A DNA stretch of 64,000 bases from Brachybacterium aquaticum (GTDB taxonomy: Bacteria; Actinomycetota; Actinomycetes; Actinomycetales; Dermabacteraceae): the NCBI RefSeq assembly GCF_014204755.1, contig NZ_JACHLZ010000001.1, forward strand, positions 310,001-374,000. Reading direction: 5' to 3'. The translations under genes were made by a program, and so were the position numbers. Shown here in pieces: positions 1-9,519 of the stretch; position 1 is the first letter of the stretch; each line of letters opens with the position of its first letter. The notes under the pieces were generated by a model that saw nothing but the letters and a program-made list of their open reading frames with translations, was not told the DNA's origin and did no database searches.

Positions 1-753
<753 letters not shown>

Positions 754-793
754 GCCGCCCCGGGCCACCACGCGCCGGCCCTCTGCGCACCGG

Positions 794-845
794 AGTCCGG
801 TGCTGTCCCAGATCCCTCGGGATCCGGCACAGCACCGGACTTTCT
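794..845 (+). terminator. Rho-independent-like terminator after pstB
   Basis: A perfect 13-base inverted repeat (AGTCCGGTGCTGT at 794-806, complement at 829-841) flanks a GATCCC/GGGATC inner repeat and is followed by TTTCTC. It lies 41 bases after the pstB stop. Confidence 0.8.
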
Positions 846-864
846 CGTCGTCAGGGCCCGGCGC

Positions 865-938
865 GGCCGACGGGGCTCTGCGCGGCCGACGGGGCTGAGT
901 GTGGCCGACGGGTGTGATGGCCGTCGGCGGCCGACGGG
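865..938 (+). repeat. Four copies of GGCCGACGGG in an intergenic stretch
   Basis: Direct copies start at 865, 884, 903 and 929, all in the same orientation, between the pstB terminator and the next ABC gene. Two more copies in the opposite orientation (1057, 1084) lie inside the first codons of that gene. The decamer recurs across the window; function unknown. Confidence 0.8.
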
Positions 939-1033
939 CGCACCCGACCGTCCACCCACGGTCTGACCTGCACCGGGCAGGACCGCACCGCAGGCGGACG
1001 CGCCGCCCCGGCTCCGGGCGCGAGCCTGGAGCC

Positions 1034-1876
1034 ATGACCCACGCACCCGCTCCCGTCCCGTCGGCCGTCCCGGCGCACCCTGCCCCGTCGGCCGCCGCCC
1101 CGACGACCTACGCACCCCGCGTCGACATCCCGCCCGCCCCTCGCCCCGCCCCGGTCCTCGCCGCCCGCGGCCTGCGCAAGACCTACGGCGGCACCGGCGC
1201 CGCGACCCGCGCCCTGGACGGCGTGGACCTCGACATCGCCCCGGCCGACTCCCTGGCCGTGATGGGCCCCTCCGGCTGCGGCAAGACCACCCTGCTGCAC
1301 CTGCTGGCCGGGATCCTCACCCCCACCGCCGGCAGCGTCCTGCACGACGGCGCGGACCTCGCCGAGCTCGGCGACCGCCGCCGCACCCTCCTGCGCCGCA
1401 GCGCCTTCGGCTTCGTCTTCCAGGACGGCCAGCTGCTGCCTGAGCTCACCGCGCTCGAGAACGTCATCCTGCCGCGCATGCTCGGCGGCACCTCCCGCCG
1501 CGCCGCGACCGCCGAGGCCCGCGCCTGGCTCGAGCGGCTGGGCCTTGAGGGCATGGAGGACCGCCGCCCCACCCAGCTCTCCGGCGGGCAGGCCCAGCGC
1601 GTCGCCATCGCCCGCGCCCTCGACGGCCGCCCCTCGGTCGTCTTCGCCGACGAACCCACCGGCGCGCTCGACCAGGCCACCGGCCAGGCCGTGCTGCAGA
1701 TCCTCGTGGACTCCTGCCGCGACTCCGGCGCCGCCCTCGTCATGGTCACCCACGACGCCGCGGTCGCCGCCGCCTGCCGCCGCACCGTCGCCCTGCGCGA
1801 CGGCCGCATCGAGCGCGAGTTCGTGCGCCCCGCCGCGCAGAGAGAGGTCGTGCAGGGACAGGGGCAGTCCCGATGA
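1034..1876 (+). CDS. ABC transporter ATP-binding protein, MacB/LolD-like
   Basis: Cytoplasmic ATPase of a FtsX/MacB-type transporter (280 aa). Walker A GPSGCGKTT lies at residues 78-86, the signature LSGGQAQR about residue 180, and Walker B VVFADEPTGALD follows with a switch His in VTHDAA. The EPTGALD form is typical of the MacB/LolD/FtsE subfamily. The first 40 residues are a Pro/Ala-rich extension carrying two copies of the window-wide decamer as Pro-Ser-Ala, so translation could really begin nearer residue 41. It overlaps the permease gene by 4 bases (ATGA), so the two are almost certainly one transporter. The substrate cannot be told. Confidence 0.9.
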   Translation: MTHAPAPVPSAVPAHPAPSAAAPTTYAPRVDIPPAPRPAPVLAARGLRKTYGGTGAATRALDGVDLDIAPADSLAVMGPSGCGKTTLLHLLAGILTPTAGSVLHDGADLAELGDRRRTLLRRSAFGFVFQDGQLLPELTALENVILPRMLGGTSRRAATAEARAWLERLGLEGMEDRRPTQLSGGQAQRVAIARALDGRPSVVFADEPTGALDQATGQAVLQILVDSCRDSGAALVMVTHDAAVAAACRRTVALRDGRIEREFVRPAAQREVVQGQGQSR

Positions 1877-3234
1877 CCGCGCTGCTCGCCTCCGCCCCGC
1901 TGCTGCTGCGCCGCCGCGGCGCCCTCGCCGACGTGCTGCCGGTGATCGCCTTCGCCGCCGCGACCGGCATCCTCGCCACCGTCCTCGGCGGTGCCGCCGC
2001 CTTCGTCGGCCGCCTCCCCGCCGAGCCCTCCGCCGCCGCGGGCGGCGAGGCCGGGCTCATCCCGTTCCTCGTCACCTGCGCGCTCACCGCGAGCGTCATG
2101 CTGCTGCCGAGCGCCGTCGGCCTCGGCGGCTCCGCCGCGCGCCTGTCGCTCGCCCGACGGGAGCAGGACCTCGCCACGACCCGCCTCGTCGGCGGGACCG
2201 CCGGACAGGTCGGGGCCGTCGCCGTGCTCGACGTCGCCGCGCAGGCGCTGCTCGGCGCGATCGCCGGGGTGCTGGCGCACCTCGCCGTCACCCCGGCCCT
2301 CACCGGGCTCGACTTCGGCATCCGCCCCTTCACCACCGCCGATCTGCTGATGCCGGTGTGGGCGTACCCGGTGCGCGTCGCCGGGGTGGTGCTGCTCGCC
2401 GCGGTGTCCGCGGGCGTGTCCCTCGCCGGCGTGGCCCTCAGCCCCCTCGGCGTCGCGCGCGACTCCCGGGTAGTGCGCATGTCGGTGCTGCGCGTGGTGG
2501 GCTGGGCGCTGCTCGTTGGCGGGTTCCTGCTGTTCATGCAGGTCGGCGCCGGGATGCTCAGCGGGGTGGCCGACGGGATGGCCTACATCGCGGTGCTGGT
2601 GCTGTTCGTCGGCGCGGTCGTCGCGGGACTGAACGTCATCGGCCCGTTCCTGGTGTGGCTGCTGGCACTGCTCGCGGCGCGCCTCGCCCCCGGGCCCGCG
2701 CTGATGGTGGGCGCGCGCCGCCTCGCCGCCGACCCCAAGGCCGGCTGGCGCGCCGTCTCCGGCATCACCTTCGCCCTCGTCGTCGCCGGGTTCCTCACCG
2801 TGATCTCGCTGCTGGCCGACGGTGCCCGTGCGGAGGATCGGATGCTCGCCACGGCGCTGACCACGGGCGGGCTGCTCACCCTCGGCATCGCCGCGGTCCT
2901 CGCCGCCGTCACCACCGGCGTCACCCAGACCGCCCGCGTCATCGACCAGGTCCCGGTGCTGCGCGCCCAGCACATCGCCGGCGCCCAGGTGGGCCAGCTG
3001 CACCGCGCCCGGCTCGCCGAGATCGCGCTGCCGGTGCTGCTGAGCTCCGTGCTCGCCACCGGCACGGCCCTGCTCGTGATCACCGCGGTGCTCGGCTCCC
3101 CGAGCGACCCGGGCCAGGCCGTGCAGTACCTGCTGGCCGTCCTCGCCGCGTACGGCCTGGTGATCGCGGCGGTGCTGGTCGCCTCACCGCTCGTGCGACG
3201 GGCCGCGCTCCGCGGCGGCGCAGGGCGGGGATAG
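1873..3234 (+). CDS. FtsX-like ABC transporter permease
   Basis: Integral membrane partner of the preceding ATPase (453 aa). Alternating hydrophobic stretches predict about eight to ten membrane spans in two halves, as in the paired FtsX modules of actinobacterial antimicrobial-peptide or lipid exporters. The start ATG overlaps the ATPase stop (ATGA). No signal peptide or large extracellular domain is evident, which separates it from MacB proper. Substrate unknown. Confidence 0.85.
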   Translation: MTALLASAPLLLRRRGALADVLPVIAFAAATGILATVLGGAAAFVGRLPAEPSAAAGGEAGLIPFLVTCALTASVMLLPSAVGLGGSAARLSLARREQDLATTRLVGGTAGQVGAVAVLDVAAQALLGAIAGVLAHLAVTPALTGLDFGIRPFTTADLLMPVWAYPVRVAGVVLLAAVSAGVSLAGVALSPLGVARDSRVVRMSVLRVVGWALLVGGFLLFMQVGAGMLSGVADGMAYIAVLVLFVGAVVAGLNVIGPFLVWLLALLAARLAPGPALMVGARRLAADPKAGWRAVSGITFALVVAGFLTVISLLADGARAEDRMLATALTTGGLLTLGIAAVLAAVTTGVTQTARVIDQVPVLRAQHIAGAQVGQLHRARLAEIALPVLLSSVLATGTALLVITAVLGSPSDPGQAVQYLLAVLAAYGLVIAAVLVASPLVRRAALRGGAGRG

Positions 3235-3237
3235 TCT
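3232..3237 (+). promoter_or_regulatory. Leaderless -10 element (TAGTCT) for the rhodanese gene
   Basis: TAGTCT ends 7 bases before the ATG at 3245, so the transcript would start at or next to the start codon. It overlaps the end of the permease gene. Confidence 0.55.
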
Positions 3238-3244
3238 GGATCCC

Positions 3245-3571
3245 ATGGACTTCGAGACCGTCGCCCCGAACGCCGTGCCCGAGGGAGCGCACCTCATCGA
3301 CGTGCGCGAGCAGGCGGAGTGGGATGCCGGGCACGCGCCCGGCGCCCAGCACCTGCCCGCCAGCACCCTGCTGCAGAACCTCGACCAGCTCCCCGAGGAC
3401 GACGCGGACCTGTACATCGTGTGCCGCTCCGGCGGGCGCAGCTTCCAGGTCGCCCAGTGGCTGAACGGCAACGGCTACGACGCGATCAACGTCGCCGGCG
3501 GCATGGACCTCTGGTACGAGTCGGGGCTGCCGATCGTCTCCGACGGTGAGGGCGAGCCCTTCATCCTCTGA
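3245..3571 (+). CDS. Rhodanese-like domain protein
   Basis: Single-domain rhodanese (108 aa), predicted to carry sulfur as a persulfide on the active-site Cys of CRSGGRS (about residue 60). The LIDVREQAEWDAGHAPGA segment near residue 18 is the usual rhodanese N-terminal signature. The active loop of six residues is intact, so catalytic sulfur transfer is plausible; donor and acceptor are unknown. It has its own leaderless-type -10 and converges with the CPBP gene 22 bases away. Confidence 0.9.
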   Translation: MDFETVAPNAVPEGAHLIDVREQAEWDAGHAPGAQHLPASTLLQNLDQLPEDDADLYIVCRSGGRSFQVAQWLNGNGYDAINVAGGMDLWYESGLPIVSDGEGEPFIL

Positions 3572-3593
3572 CGCGCCGCGCGCGGCCACCGGC

Positions 3594-4355
3594 TCAGGTC
3601 GCCAGCACGTCCTTCAGCAGCGCGTAGCCCACGAAGGCGACCACGTCGATCAGGGTGTGCGCGACGACCAGCGGCATGGTGCGGCGGGTTCGGCGGTACC
3701 ACTCGCCGAACACGAGCCCCATGACGAGGTTCGCGAGCCCCGGCCCCACCCCCTGATAGGTGTGGCAGGCCCCGCGCAGCAGGGCGGAGGCGAGCAGGAT
3801 CCGCCGCGGCGACCAGCCGAGCCGCTCGAGGCGCTGGTAGAGGTAGCCGACCACGATCACCTCCTCGACCAGGGCGTTCTCGAGCGCATGGAGGATCAGC
3901 ACCGGGGTGGTCCACCAATGGGTCGCCAGCGCCGCCGGGATCACCTCGACGGTCGCGCCGAGCGCCCGGCCCAGGTAGTACACGGCCAGCCCCGGGATCC
4001 CGATCCCGGCGGTGATGAGCACCCCGTGCAGCAGGTCCCGCAGCGGTCGGCCCAGGTCCATCCCCAGATCCCGCAGCGCCTGGTGCACGGACCCGGCGGT
4101 CGCCGCGAGCAGCAGCACCACGAGCGCGACCGGCACCAGGGTGAAGGCGATCGAGAGCAGCTGGTAGAGCAGGTCCAGCCACGGGTTCTCCCGCAGCGAC
4201 GTGTTCAGCGACGTGGACTGGGTGGACAGCGGCCCGGCGGCGAGGGCCTGGGCGAGGGACAGCAGCGAGTACACGGCGCTGCGCCCCAGCGACAGCGCGA
4301 GCACCACCAGCACCTCCGCGCGCAGCCAGGCTCGGCTCGGTCTCATCGGCTCCAC
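3594..4355 (-). CDS. CPBP-family intramembrane metalloprotease
   Basis: Multi-pass membrane protein (253 aa) with the CPBP/Abi (PF02517) motif series: paired glutamates in NALVEEVIVVGYLYQR (about residue 150), a His in the GACHTYQG segment, and HTLIDV near the C-terminus. These supply the presumed metal ligands of the Rce1-like fold. The start is GTG at 4355; the ATG three codons in is an alternative. Family members are CAAX-type proteases or are linked to bacteriocin self-immunity, but nothing here fixes a substrate. It is divergent from the SDR gene with a 41-base gap. Confidence 0.85.
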   Translation of the reverse strand: MEPMRPSRAWLRAEVLVVLALSLGRSAVYSLLSLAQALAAGPLSTQSTSLNTSLRENPWLDLLYQLLSIAFTLVPVALVVLLLAATAGSVHQALRDLGMDLGRPLRDLLHGVLITAGIGIPGLAVYYLGRALGATVEVIPAALATHWWTTPVLILHALENALVEEVIVVGYLYQRLERLGWSPRRILLASALLRGACHTYQGVGPGLANLVMGLVFGEWYRRTRRTMPLVVAHTLIDVVAFVGYALLKDVLAT

Positions 4356-4396
4356 GGCGTCATCGTGCCACGTCCTGCCGTGCCAGACTCGTTCCC

Positions 4397-5113
4397 ATGA
4401 CCTCCACGAACGCTGCGTCTCCCGTGTCCCTCCCGGCCGTGCTGATCACCGGCGCCACCCGCGGCATCGGCCGCGCCGTCGCCGACGAGCTCGCCGCCGA
4501 CCACCACCTGATCCTCGGCGGCCGCGACGCGGAGGCGACCGCGGCGCTCGCGGCGCAGTTCCCGTCGGCCGAGCCCTTCGTCGCCGAGCTCACCGACCAC
4601 GCCGCCGTCGCCGCGGCCGTCGAGGCCCTGGACCTCTCCGGCGGGCTCGCGGGCGTCGTCCACTCCGCCGGGATCCTGGTGCGCGGCCGGGTCGACGAGC
4701 TGGAGGCGGGGGAGTGGACCCGCTCCCTCGCCGTGAACGTGGTCGCGGTCGCGGAGCTGACCCGCCTGCTGCTGCCCGCCCTGCGCGCCGCCCGCGGCAC
4801 CGTGGTCACCATCAACTCCGGCAACGGCTTCAACGCCGGCCCCAGCGGCGGCGCCTACGCCGCCTCGAAGTTCGCCCTGCGCGCCTTCACGGACTCCCTG
4901 CGCGCCGAGGAGCGCGAGCACGGCGTGCGCGTCAGCTCCGTGCACCCCGGCCGTGTCGCCACCGACATGCAGCGCCAGCTGCGCGGCTCGGAGAACGGCG
5001 AGTACCGCGAGCAGGACTACGTGCAGCCCACCTCGGTCGCAGCGACCGTCGCCCTCGCCCTGCGCCTGCCGGCCGAGGCGAGCATCGACACCCTCTCGAT
5101 CCGGCCGCGCTGA
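4397..5113 (+). CDS. Short-chain dehydrogenase/reductase (SDR)
   Basis: NAD(P)-dependent oxidoreductase of the classical SDR family (238 aa). The dinucleotide motif TGATRGIG starts near residue 18, HSAG replaces the usual NNAG, and the catalytic YAASK follows at about residue 154 with the Ser shortly before it. Length is normal. The arginine after TGAT suggests NADP preference. Substrate unknown; no operon partner is evident, since purB converges on it. Confidence 0.9.
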   Translation: MTSTNAASPVSLPAVLITGATRGIGRAVADELAADHHLILGGRDAEATAALAAQFPSAEPFVAELTDHAAVAAAVEALDLSGGLAGVVHSAGILVRGRVDELEAGEWTRSLAVNVVAVAELTRLLLPALRAARGTVVTINSGNGFNAGPSGGAYAASKFALRAFTDSLRAEEREHGVRVSSVHPGRVATDMQRQLRGSENGEYREQDYVQPTSVAATVALALRLPAEASIDTLSIRPR

Positions 5114-5149
5114 CGCAGGACCCGCCGGGTGCCCGGACGGCGGGCGGGC

Positions 5150-6565
5150 TCAGACCCGCTCGTCGTCCAGGTGCCCCACGAGCTGCGCGGCGAGGCCGAC
5201 GTAGGTCTGCGGGGTGAGCGCCAGCAGGCGCTCCCGCTCCGCCTCGGGCAGGCCGAGCGACTCGATGAACGCGCGCATCCCGGCACCGTCCACGCGGTGG
5301 CCGCGGGTGAGCTCCTTGAGCCGCTCGTAGGGGTTGTCCAGGCCCGGCACGCCCTGCACGCCGAGGGTGCGCATCACGGACTGCACGGCCTCGCCGAGCA
5401 CCTCCCAGTTGCCCTCGAGGTCCGCGGCCATGGCGTCGGCGTCCACGTCCAGTCCCGCGAGGCCCTTGCGCAGGTTCGAGATCGCCAGCAGCGAGTGGCC
5501 GAGCGCGGTGCCGATGTTGCGCTGAGTGGTGGAGTCGGTGAGGTCGCGCTGCAGGCGCGAGGTGACCAGGGTCTGGGCCAGCGAGTCCAGCAGCGCGCCG
5601 GAGATCTCGAGGTTCGCCTCGGCGTTCTCGAAGCGGATGGGGTTGACCTTGTGGGGCATGGTCGAGGAGCCGGTGCCGCCCTGCGCGGACAGGCGCTGGC
5701 GGAAATAGCCCAGCGAGATGTAGGTCCACACGTCGGTGGCAAGGTTGTGCAGGATCCGACCGGCGCGGGCGATGTCCGCGTACACCTCGGCCTGCCAGTC
5801 GTGGGATTCGATCTGGGTGGTCAGCGGGTTCCAGATCAGGCCCAGGTGCTCCACGAAGGAGCGGGAGACCTGCTGCCAGTCCGCGCCCGGGACGGAGACG
5901 GCGTGCGCGGCATAGGTGCCGGTCGCGCCGTTGATCTTGCCCAGGTACTCGTCCGCGGCGATCCGTCGCTCCTGACGGCGCAGGCGGTGCGCGAACACCG
6001 CGACCTCCTTGCCCAGCGTGGTGGGGGTGGCGGGCTGGCCGTGGGTGCGCGAGAGCATCGGCACCTCCGCGGCCTCGCGGGCCAGGGCAGTGAGGTCCGC
6101 GATCACGCCCTGCAGCGCGGGCAGCCACACCTGCTCCACCGCACCCTTGACCATCAGCGCGTAGGAGAGGTTGTTGACGTCCTCGCTGGTGCAGTAGATG
6201 TGCACCACCTCGGCGAGCGGCTCGAGGCTGGTGCCGGCGAGGCGGCGCTTGATGTAGTACTCGATCGCCTTGACGTCGTGGACGGTCTCCCGCTCGATCT
6301 CGGCGTGCTCGGCGATGCCGTCGGCGCCGAAGTCCTTCGGGATCGCGCGCAGCAGCGCCCGCTCCTCGTCGGTGAGGGTGCGCAGTCCGGGGATGACCTG
6401 CTGATCCAGCAGGTGGATCATCCACTCGGTCTCCACCACCAGGCGGGAGCGGTTCAGCGCCGCCTCGGAGAGGTGGTCCACCAGCGGCGCGGTCTGCGCG
6501 CGGTAGCGGCCGTCGAGCGGGGTCAGGGCGATCTGCGGGGTGATGTCCGCGAAGGAGTGAGCCAT
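5150..6565 (-). CDS. purB: Adenylosuccinate lyase
   Basis: Cleaves SAICAR to AICAR in purine synthesis and adenylosuccinate to AMP plus fumarate. The family signature GSSTMPHKVNP, with its catalytic Ser, is intact near residue 300; SRTHGQPATPTTLGK and TSEDVNNLSYAL supply further active-site residues. I start it at MAHSFADITPQ (471 aa), because the family begins there; an ATG three codons upstream is possible, while a much longer open frame upstream is out of family. GGGAGA lies about 9 bases upstream. Confidence 0.97.
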   Translation of the reverse strand: MAHSFADITPQIALTPLDGRYRAQTAPLVDHLSEAALNRSRLVVETEWMIHLLDQQVIPGLRTLTDEERALLRAIPKDFGADGIAEHAEIERETVHDVKAIEYYIKRRLAGTSLEPLAEVVHIYCTSEDVNNLSYALMVKGAVEQVWLPALQGVIADLTALAREAAEVPMLSRTHGQPATPTTLGKEVAVFAHRLRRQERRIAADEYLGKINGATGTYAAHAVSVPGADWQQVSRSFVEHLGLIWNPLTTQIESHDWQAEVYADIARAGRILHNLATDVWTYISLGYFRQRLSAQGGTGSSTMPHKVNPIRFENAEANLEISGALLDSLAQTLVTSRLQRDLTDSTTQRNIGTALGHSLLAISNLRKGLAGLDVDADAMAADLEGNWEVLGEAVQSVMRTLGVQGVPGLDNPYERLKELTRGHRVDGAGMRAFIESLGLPEAERERLLALTPQTYVGLAAQLVGHLDDERV

Positions 6566-6616
6566 GGGGAGCATTCTCCCAGACCCGGCGGATCGGGCGA
6601 GAGACCGTGCCAGGAG

Positions 6617-6665
6617 GTGGGCGCGTGCGTGATGCACCGGGCGCGAACTGCAGGAGGGCGCCCAC
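6617..6665. other. Inverted repeat between the lipoprotein gene and purB
   Basis: GTGGGCGC (6617-6624) and GCGCCCAC (6658-6665) can form an 8-bp stem with a 33-base loop in the 148-base gap upstream of purB. It could be part of the purB leader or chance in GC-rich DNA. Confidence 0.3.
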
Positions 6666-6713
6666 GGAGGACCTGCGCTGGGAGAGCGGCGCACATGGGC
6701 ATCTCCGGGGCGC

Positions 6714-7424
6714 TCACGTGCCGTAGAAGTACTCATGGGGAGGCATCGGCGGGCAGCTCTCTGCGATCCGTTCGCGACGAGGCTGGTCGTGCGGGATCCA
6801 GTCGGGCGGATACCACGCGCGGGGCCCGTCGAAGAAGGTGTCGATGTACGTCTCGCGAGAGGGCGTGGGTACATCGGGAATAGTGACCCCATTGGATTCC
6901 AGGCAGGGAATGAAGGCTTCGGTCCAGTAATCCCACGCCATTCCGATCTGTTCCGGCGTCCAATCGGTGCGAAGTGCGGGGACCGGCGTGTATTGAGCGT
7001 CGCAGATATATTGCGCCAGGAGAAGGGCGTCCTCCTGCGATGTTGGCACCGGTGGCGTGAACACGGTTCCGCCCGTCGGACCGACTTCGGCCGGGAAGCC
7101 CGCCTCTGTGAGGCAGGTGACAGTCGTTTCCCAATTGTCCTCCGGGGTGGTCGTCCAGCGGATCAGTTCGACGTCCGGGGGAGGTGAATCCAATAATCCT
7201 GCGCGCTCATCCAGATAGGCGGATCGATACTCGTCGAGCTCTTCCTTGCTGTACGTGGGGTGCTCGATCGGTTCGTCCGGGACCCACGTGTGCGGGTCTT
7301 CCGCAGTCGTCGTGTGCTGAGGGGTGGGAGTGCTCGAGGGCGTGTCCGAGCATCCGGTGAGTGTGATCAGCGCGGAGAGTGCGATGACTGCGGCGAGCCG
7401 AAGGCGACGCGTCCTTGAGGGCAT
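6714..7424 (-). CDS. Predicted lipoprotein with four conserved Cys (paralogue 1)
   Basis: 236 aa. Residues 1-24 are an Arg-rich n-region and hydrophobic core ending in the lipobox LTGC, so it is predicted to be lipid-anchored outside the membrane. A Thr/Pro-rich linker follows, then a domain with four Cys (in VTCLTEAGF, YICDAQYTP, FIPCLESNG, ESCPPMPP) that could form two disulfides. About half of this domain is identical to the protein at 10668-11486, including WTPEQIGMAWDYW and the C-terminal CPPMPPHEYFYG. I recognise no family. Its ATG overlaps the stop of a truncated small-protein gene (TGATG), so it is probably translated by coupling. It may be an immunity or receptor lipoprotein, by inference only. 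Confidence 0.8.
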   Translation of the reverse strand: MPSRTRRLRLAAVIALSALITLTGCSDTPSSTPTPQHTTTAEDPHTWVPDEPIEHPTYSKEELDEYRSAYLDERAGLLDSPPPDVELIRWTTTPEDNWETTVTCLTEAGFPAEVGPTGGTVFTPPVPTSQEDALLLAQYICDAQYTPVPALRTDWTPEQIGMAWDYWTEAFIPCLESNGVTIPDVPTPSRETYIDTFFDGPRAWYPPDWIPHDQPRRERIAESCPPMPPHEYFYGT

Positions 7425-7528
7425 CAGGTGAGTGAGCCGGAGTCGGTCGCAGCGAGTGCGGGACCCGCTCCCACTGCACAGACGGCGAGAAGAAAGGTGG
7501 TCGTGATAGTGGCGAGACGGCGCGTCAT
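7424..7528 (-). pseudogene. Signal-peptide remnant of the small two-Cys secreted protein (copy 3)
   Basis: A 34-codon ORF with a strong GAGGAG site 7 bases before its ATG. It encodes MTRRLATITTTFLLAVCAVG followed by AGPALA and eight more residues ending SGSLT, then stops. The signal peptide and first mature residues match the small proteins at 11490-11804 and 12125-12435 (compare MTRRLTAIATSAL and ALAATEYGSL), but it stops just where they continue into CSHG. The stop overlaps the lipoprotein start as TGATG. It is best read as a deleted copy whose remains still drive translation of the lipoprotein. Confidence 0.8.
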
Positions 7529-7570
7529 GGCAGTTCTCCTCAGAGGTTCTCGACCTTAGGTGCATTTCGA

Positions 7571-7600
7571 GGGTGTCATGTGTCGTAAAAATGTTCTCGC
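7571..7600 (-). promoter_or_regulatory. Conserved upstream element of repeat unit 3
   Basis: The plus strand reads GTGTCATGTGTCGTAAAAATG. It aligns with ACACATGTCGTTGAAATATG, found at a similar distance (about 60 bases) upstream of the small-protein start in unit 2. Likely a promoter or operator shared by the repeated units. Confidence 0.45.
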
Positions 7601-7786
7601 CGCACTCTGAATCGTTATCCGAACGTTCCCGTGGCTGTCGCTCCGTGCCGAGGCCGGGGCGCCCTCTGCGGTCGTCGTGATGATGTCGATGGTCACGCCG
7701 CCCGGGAGCGTCGATCAGAACGTGTCCACCAGCCGTCAGATCGTCCGGCCCGCGACCTGCTCCGGCGATGGCAGCTGCTGGGCGGT

Positions 7787-8875
7787 TCAGGCCACTCGCA
7801 TCACGCGCACCGGGTCGCGGAAGGCCGCCAGCAGCGCCGGCGGGATCGCGGCCAGCAGCACGGCATCCAGGGTGAGCAGTCCGATGGGCAGAGCCACCAG
7901 GGGGGAGACGTCGACGATGTCCTGGCCGAGCGCCAGCGTGACTCCCACGGCAGCCACGATCCCGGGAACGGCCGCCGCGCCCGCGCGCAGCGAGACCATC
8001 GCCACCAGATCGGTGCGGTTGATGCCCAGCGTTCGTCGTCGTCCGAGGTCCCGGGCCCGGATGAGCACGTCTGCCAGCACCACGGCGCAGACCAGCAGCA
8101 GACCGATCCCCAGCACGGTGATCAGCAGCGTGCGGGACGTCTCGGCCAGCTGGGCATCGAGCTCCATCGCCGTACGGGCCGCACTGAGCTGGGACTCGAC
8201 GGTCACCTGCTGCGGGCCGTCGGGAGCCAGGATCTCGAGGGTGCCGGCCTGGGCCGCCTCGACATCCGCCAGGGACGTCGCGAGTACGTCGACCGAGGCC
8301 AGTGGGGTGCCCGGCGTGCTGACGGCGAGGATCCCGGCATCGTAGACGGTGAATGCCGGGGCGGCGCGGAAGGTCCCGACGATCGGGATCTGGCGGCCCT
8401 CTCCCAGCTGGGCGGCCCCGGCGTCGTCGGTGAGGCCGAAGGTCTGTCGGGACGTCTCGGAGATCAGTGCTTCACCGGGCTGCGGCCAGCGGCCGCTGAG
8501 CAGGGTGACGGCGGAGTCGAGGTCACCGTGCACCTCCCACAGGGGCACGACCGGGCCACCGGTGCCGGTGGCGGCATTGACCACATCGGTGGCCGGCGTG
8601 CGGGCGAGCACCACATCGGTCGAATCCAGCCCATGGATCACGCCGACGGTCGCCGGGGTGACGAATCCGGCCTCGTCCTGGGCAGAGACGCTCACCAGGC
8701 GTGAGCTGTCGCTGGTGAGCTGATCGTGGATCGCGCTGCGGCTGGCCTCGGCCTGGCCGGCGGTGAGGATCGCTGCCAGGCACATGGCGGCGGCCACGAC
8801 CATCACCAGCGCGGAGGAGGTTCGGGCGGCGAGGGCGCTCACCAGCGCCTCGCGGCACAGTGCGGAGATCTTCAC
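7787..8875 (-). CDS. ABC exporter permease, FtsX/MacB-like
   Basis: 362 aa with the MacB layout: one membrane span near residues 20-45, a large extracytoplasmic domain of about 200 residues, then three spans from about residue 245 to the end. It overlaps the ATPase gene by 4 bases (ATGA) and is the third component of the adaptor-ATPase-permease operon. Unlike the permease at 1873-3234 it is a single FtsX module and would act as a dimer. Its context with small secreted proteins and lipoproteins suggests peptide export or removal of a peptide from the envelope; substrate not proven. Confidence 0.85.
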   Translation of the reverse strand: MKISALCREALVSALAARTSSALVMVVAAAMCLAAILTAGQAEASRSAIHDQLTSDSSRLVSVSAQDEAGFVTPATVGVIHGLDSTDVVLARTPATDVVNAATGTGGPVVPLWEVHGDLDSAVTLLSGRWPQPGEALISETSRQTFGLTDDAGAAQLGEGRQIPIVGTFRAAPAFTVYDAGILAVSTPGTPLASVDVLATSLADVEAAQAGTLEILAPDGPQQVTVESQLSAARTAMELDAQLAETSRTLLITVLGIGLLLVCAVVLADVLIRARDLGRRRTLGINRTDLVAMVSLRAGAAAVPGIVAAVGVTLALGQDIVDVSPLVALPIGLLTLDAVLLAAIPPALLAAFRDPVRVMRVA

Positions 8876-9519
8876 AGCGCCAGCTCCTCCGTGCTGCGGG
8901 CGAGGACCTGCGGGTCGTGGGTCGCGATCAGCACGGAACGGCCGTCTGCGGCGATCTCGGTGAGCTGGTCGAGCACCAGATCCGCATTGCCCGGGTCGAG
9001 GTTCCCGGTGGGCTCATCGGCCAGGACGATGTCCGGATCGTTCATCAGCGCCCGGCACAGCGCCACCCGCTGAGCTTGCCCGCCGCTGATCTGGCCGGGG
9101 CGATGATCGGCACGGTGCCCGAGGCCGAAACGGTCCAGCAGCTCCCGCGCCCGGGGCCGCAGCGTCCCAGCGGGCATACCGCCGTACAGCCCCACCTCGC
9201 TGACGCTGTCCAGCAGGGTCCGGGTGGGGTCCAGCTCGGAGTCCTGGAAGACGAAGCCGAACCGTCCGGCTCGCAGCGCCGAGCGCTCGGCGTCGGGCGC
9301 CGCGGAGACGTCCTGCCCATCGAGCAGGACCCGGCCCGAGGACGGCGACAGGAGGAGCCCGAGCAGGTAGAGCAGGGTGCTCTTGCCCCGGCCGGATGCA
9401 CCGGTGATGGCAGTGACAGCACCGGGGGTGAAGGTGGCGTTCAACCCGCGGTACATCTCCTCGCCGCCGCGGCGGTAGCGGAAGCGGAGATCCTCGACGG
9501 CGAGATCGGCGCGGTCCAT
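8872..9519 (-). CDS. ABC exporter ATPase, MacB/LolD-like
   Basis: 215 aa, the minimal length for this subfamily. Walker A is GASGRGKST (Arg in place of the usual Cys/Ser-Gly), the signature is ISGGQAQR, and Walker B is IVLADEPTGNLDP with a switch His in ATHDPQ. I start at MDRADLAVEDLRF because this ATG overlaps the adaptor stop (TGATG) and begins the core domain. It is the second gene of the operon and energises the permease that follows. Confidence 0.92.
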   Translation of the reverse strand: MDRADLAVEDLRFRYRRGGEEMYRGLNATFTPGAVTAITGASGRGKSTLLYLLGLLLSPSSGRVLLDGQDVSAAPDAERSALRAGRFGFVFQDSELDPTRTLLDSVSEVGLYGGMPAGTLRPRARELLDRFGLGHRADHRPGQISGGQAQRVALCRALMNDPDIVLADEPTGNLDPGNADLVLDQLTEIAADGRSVLIATHDPQVLARSTEELAL

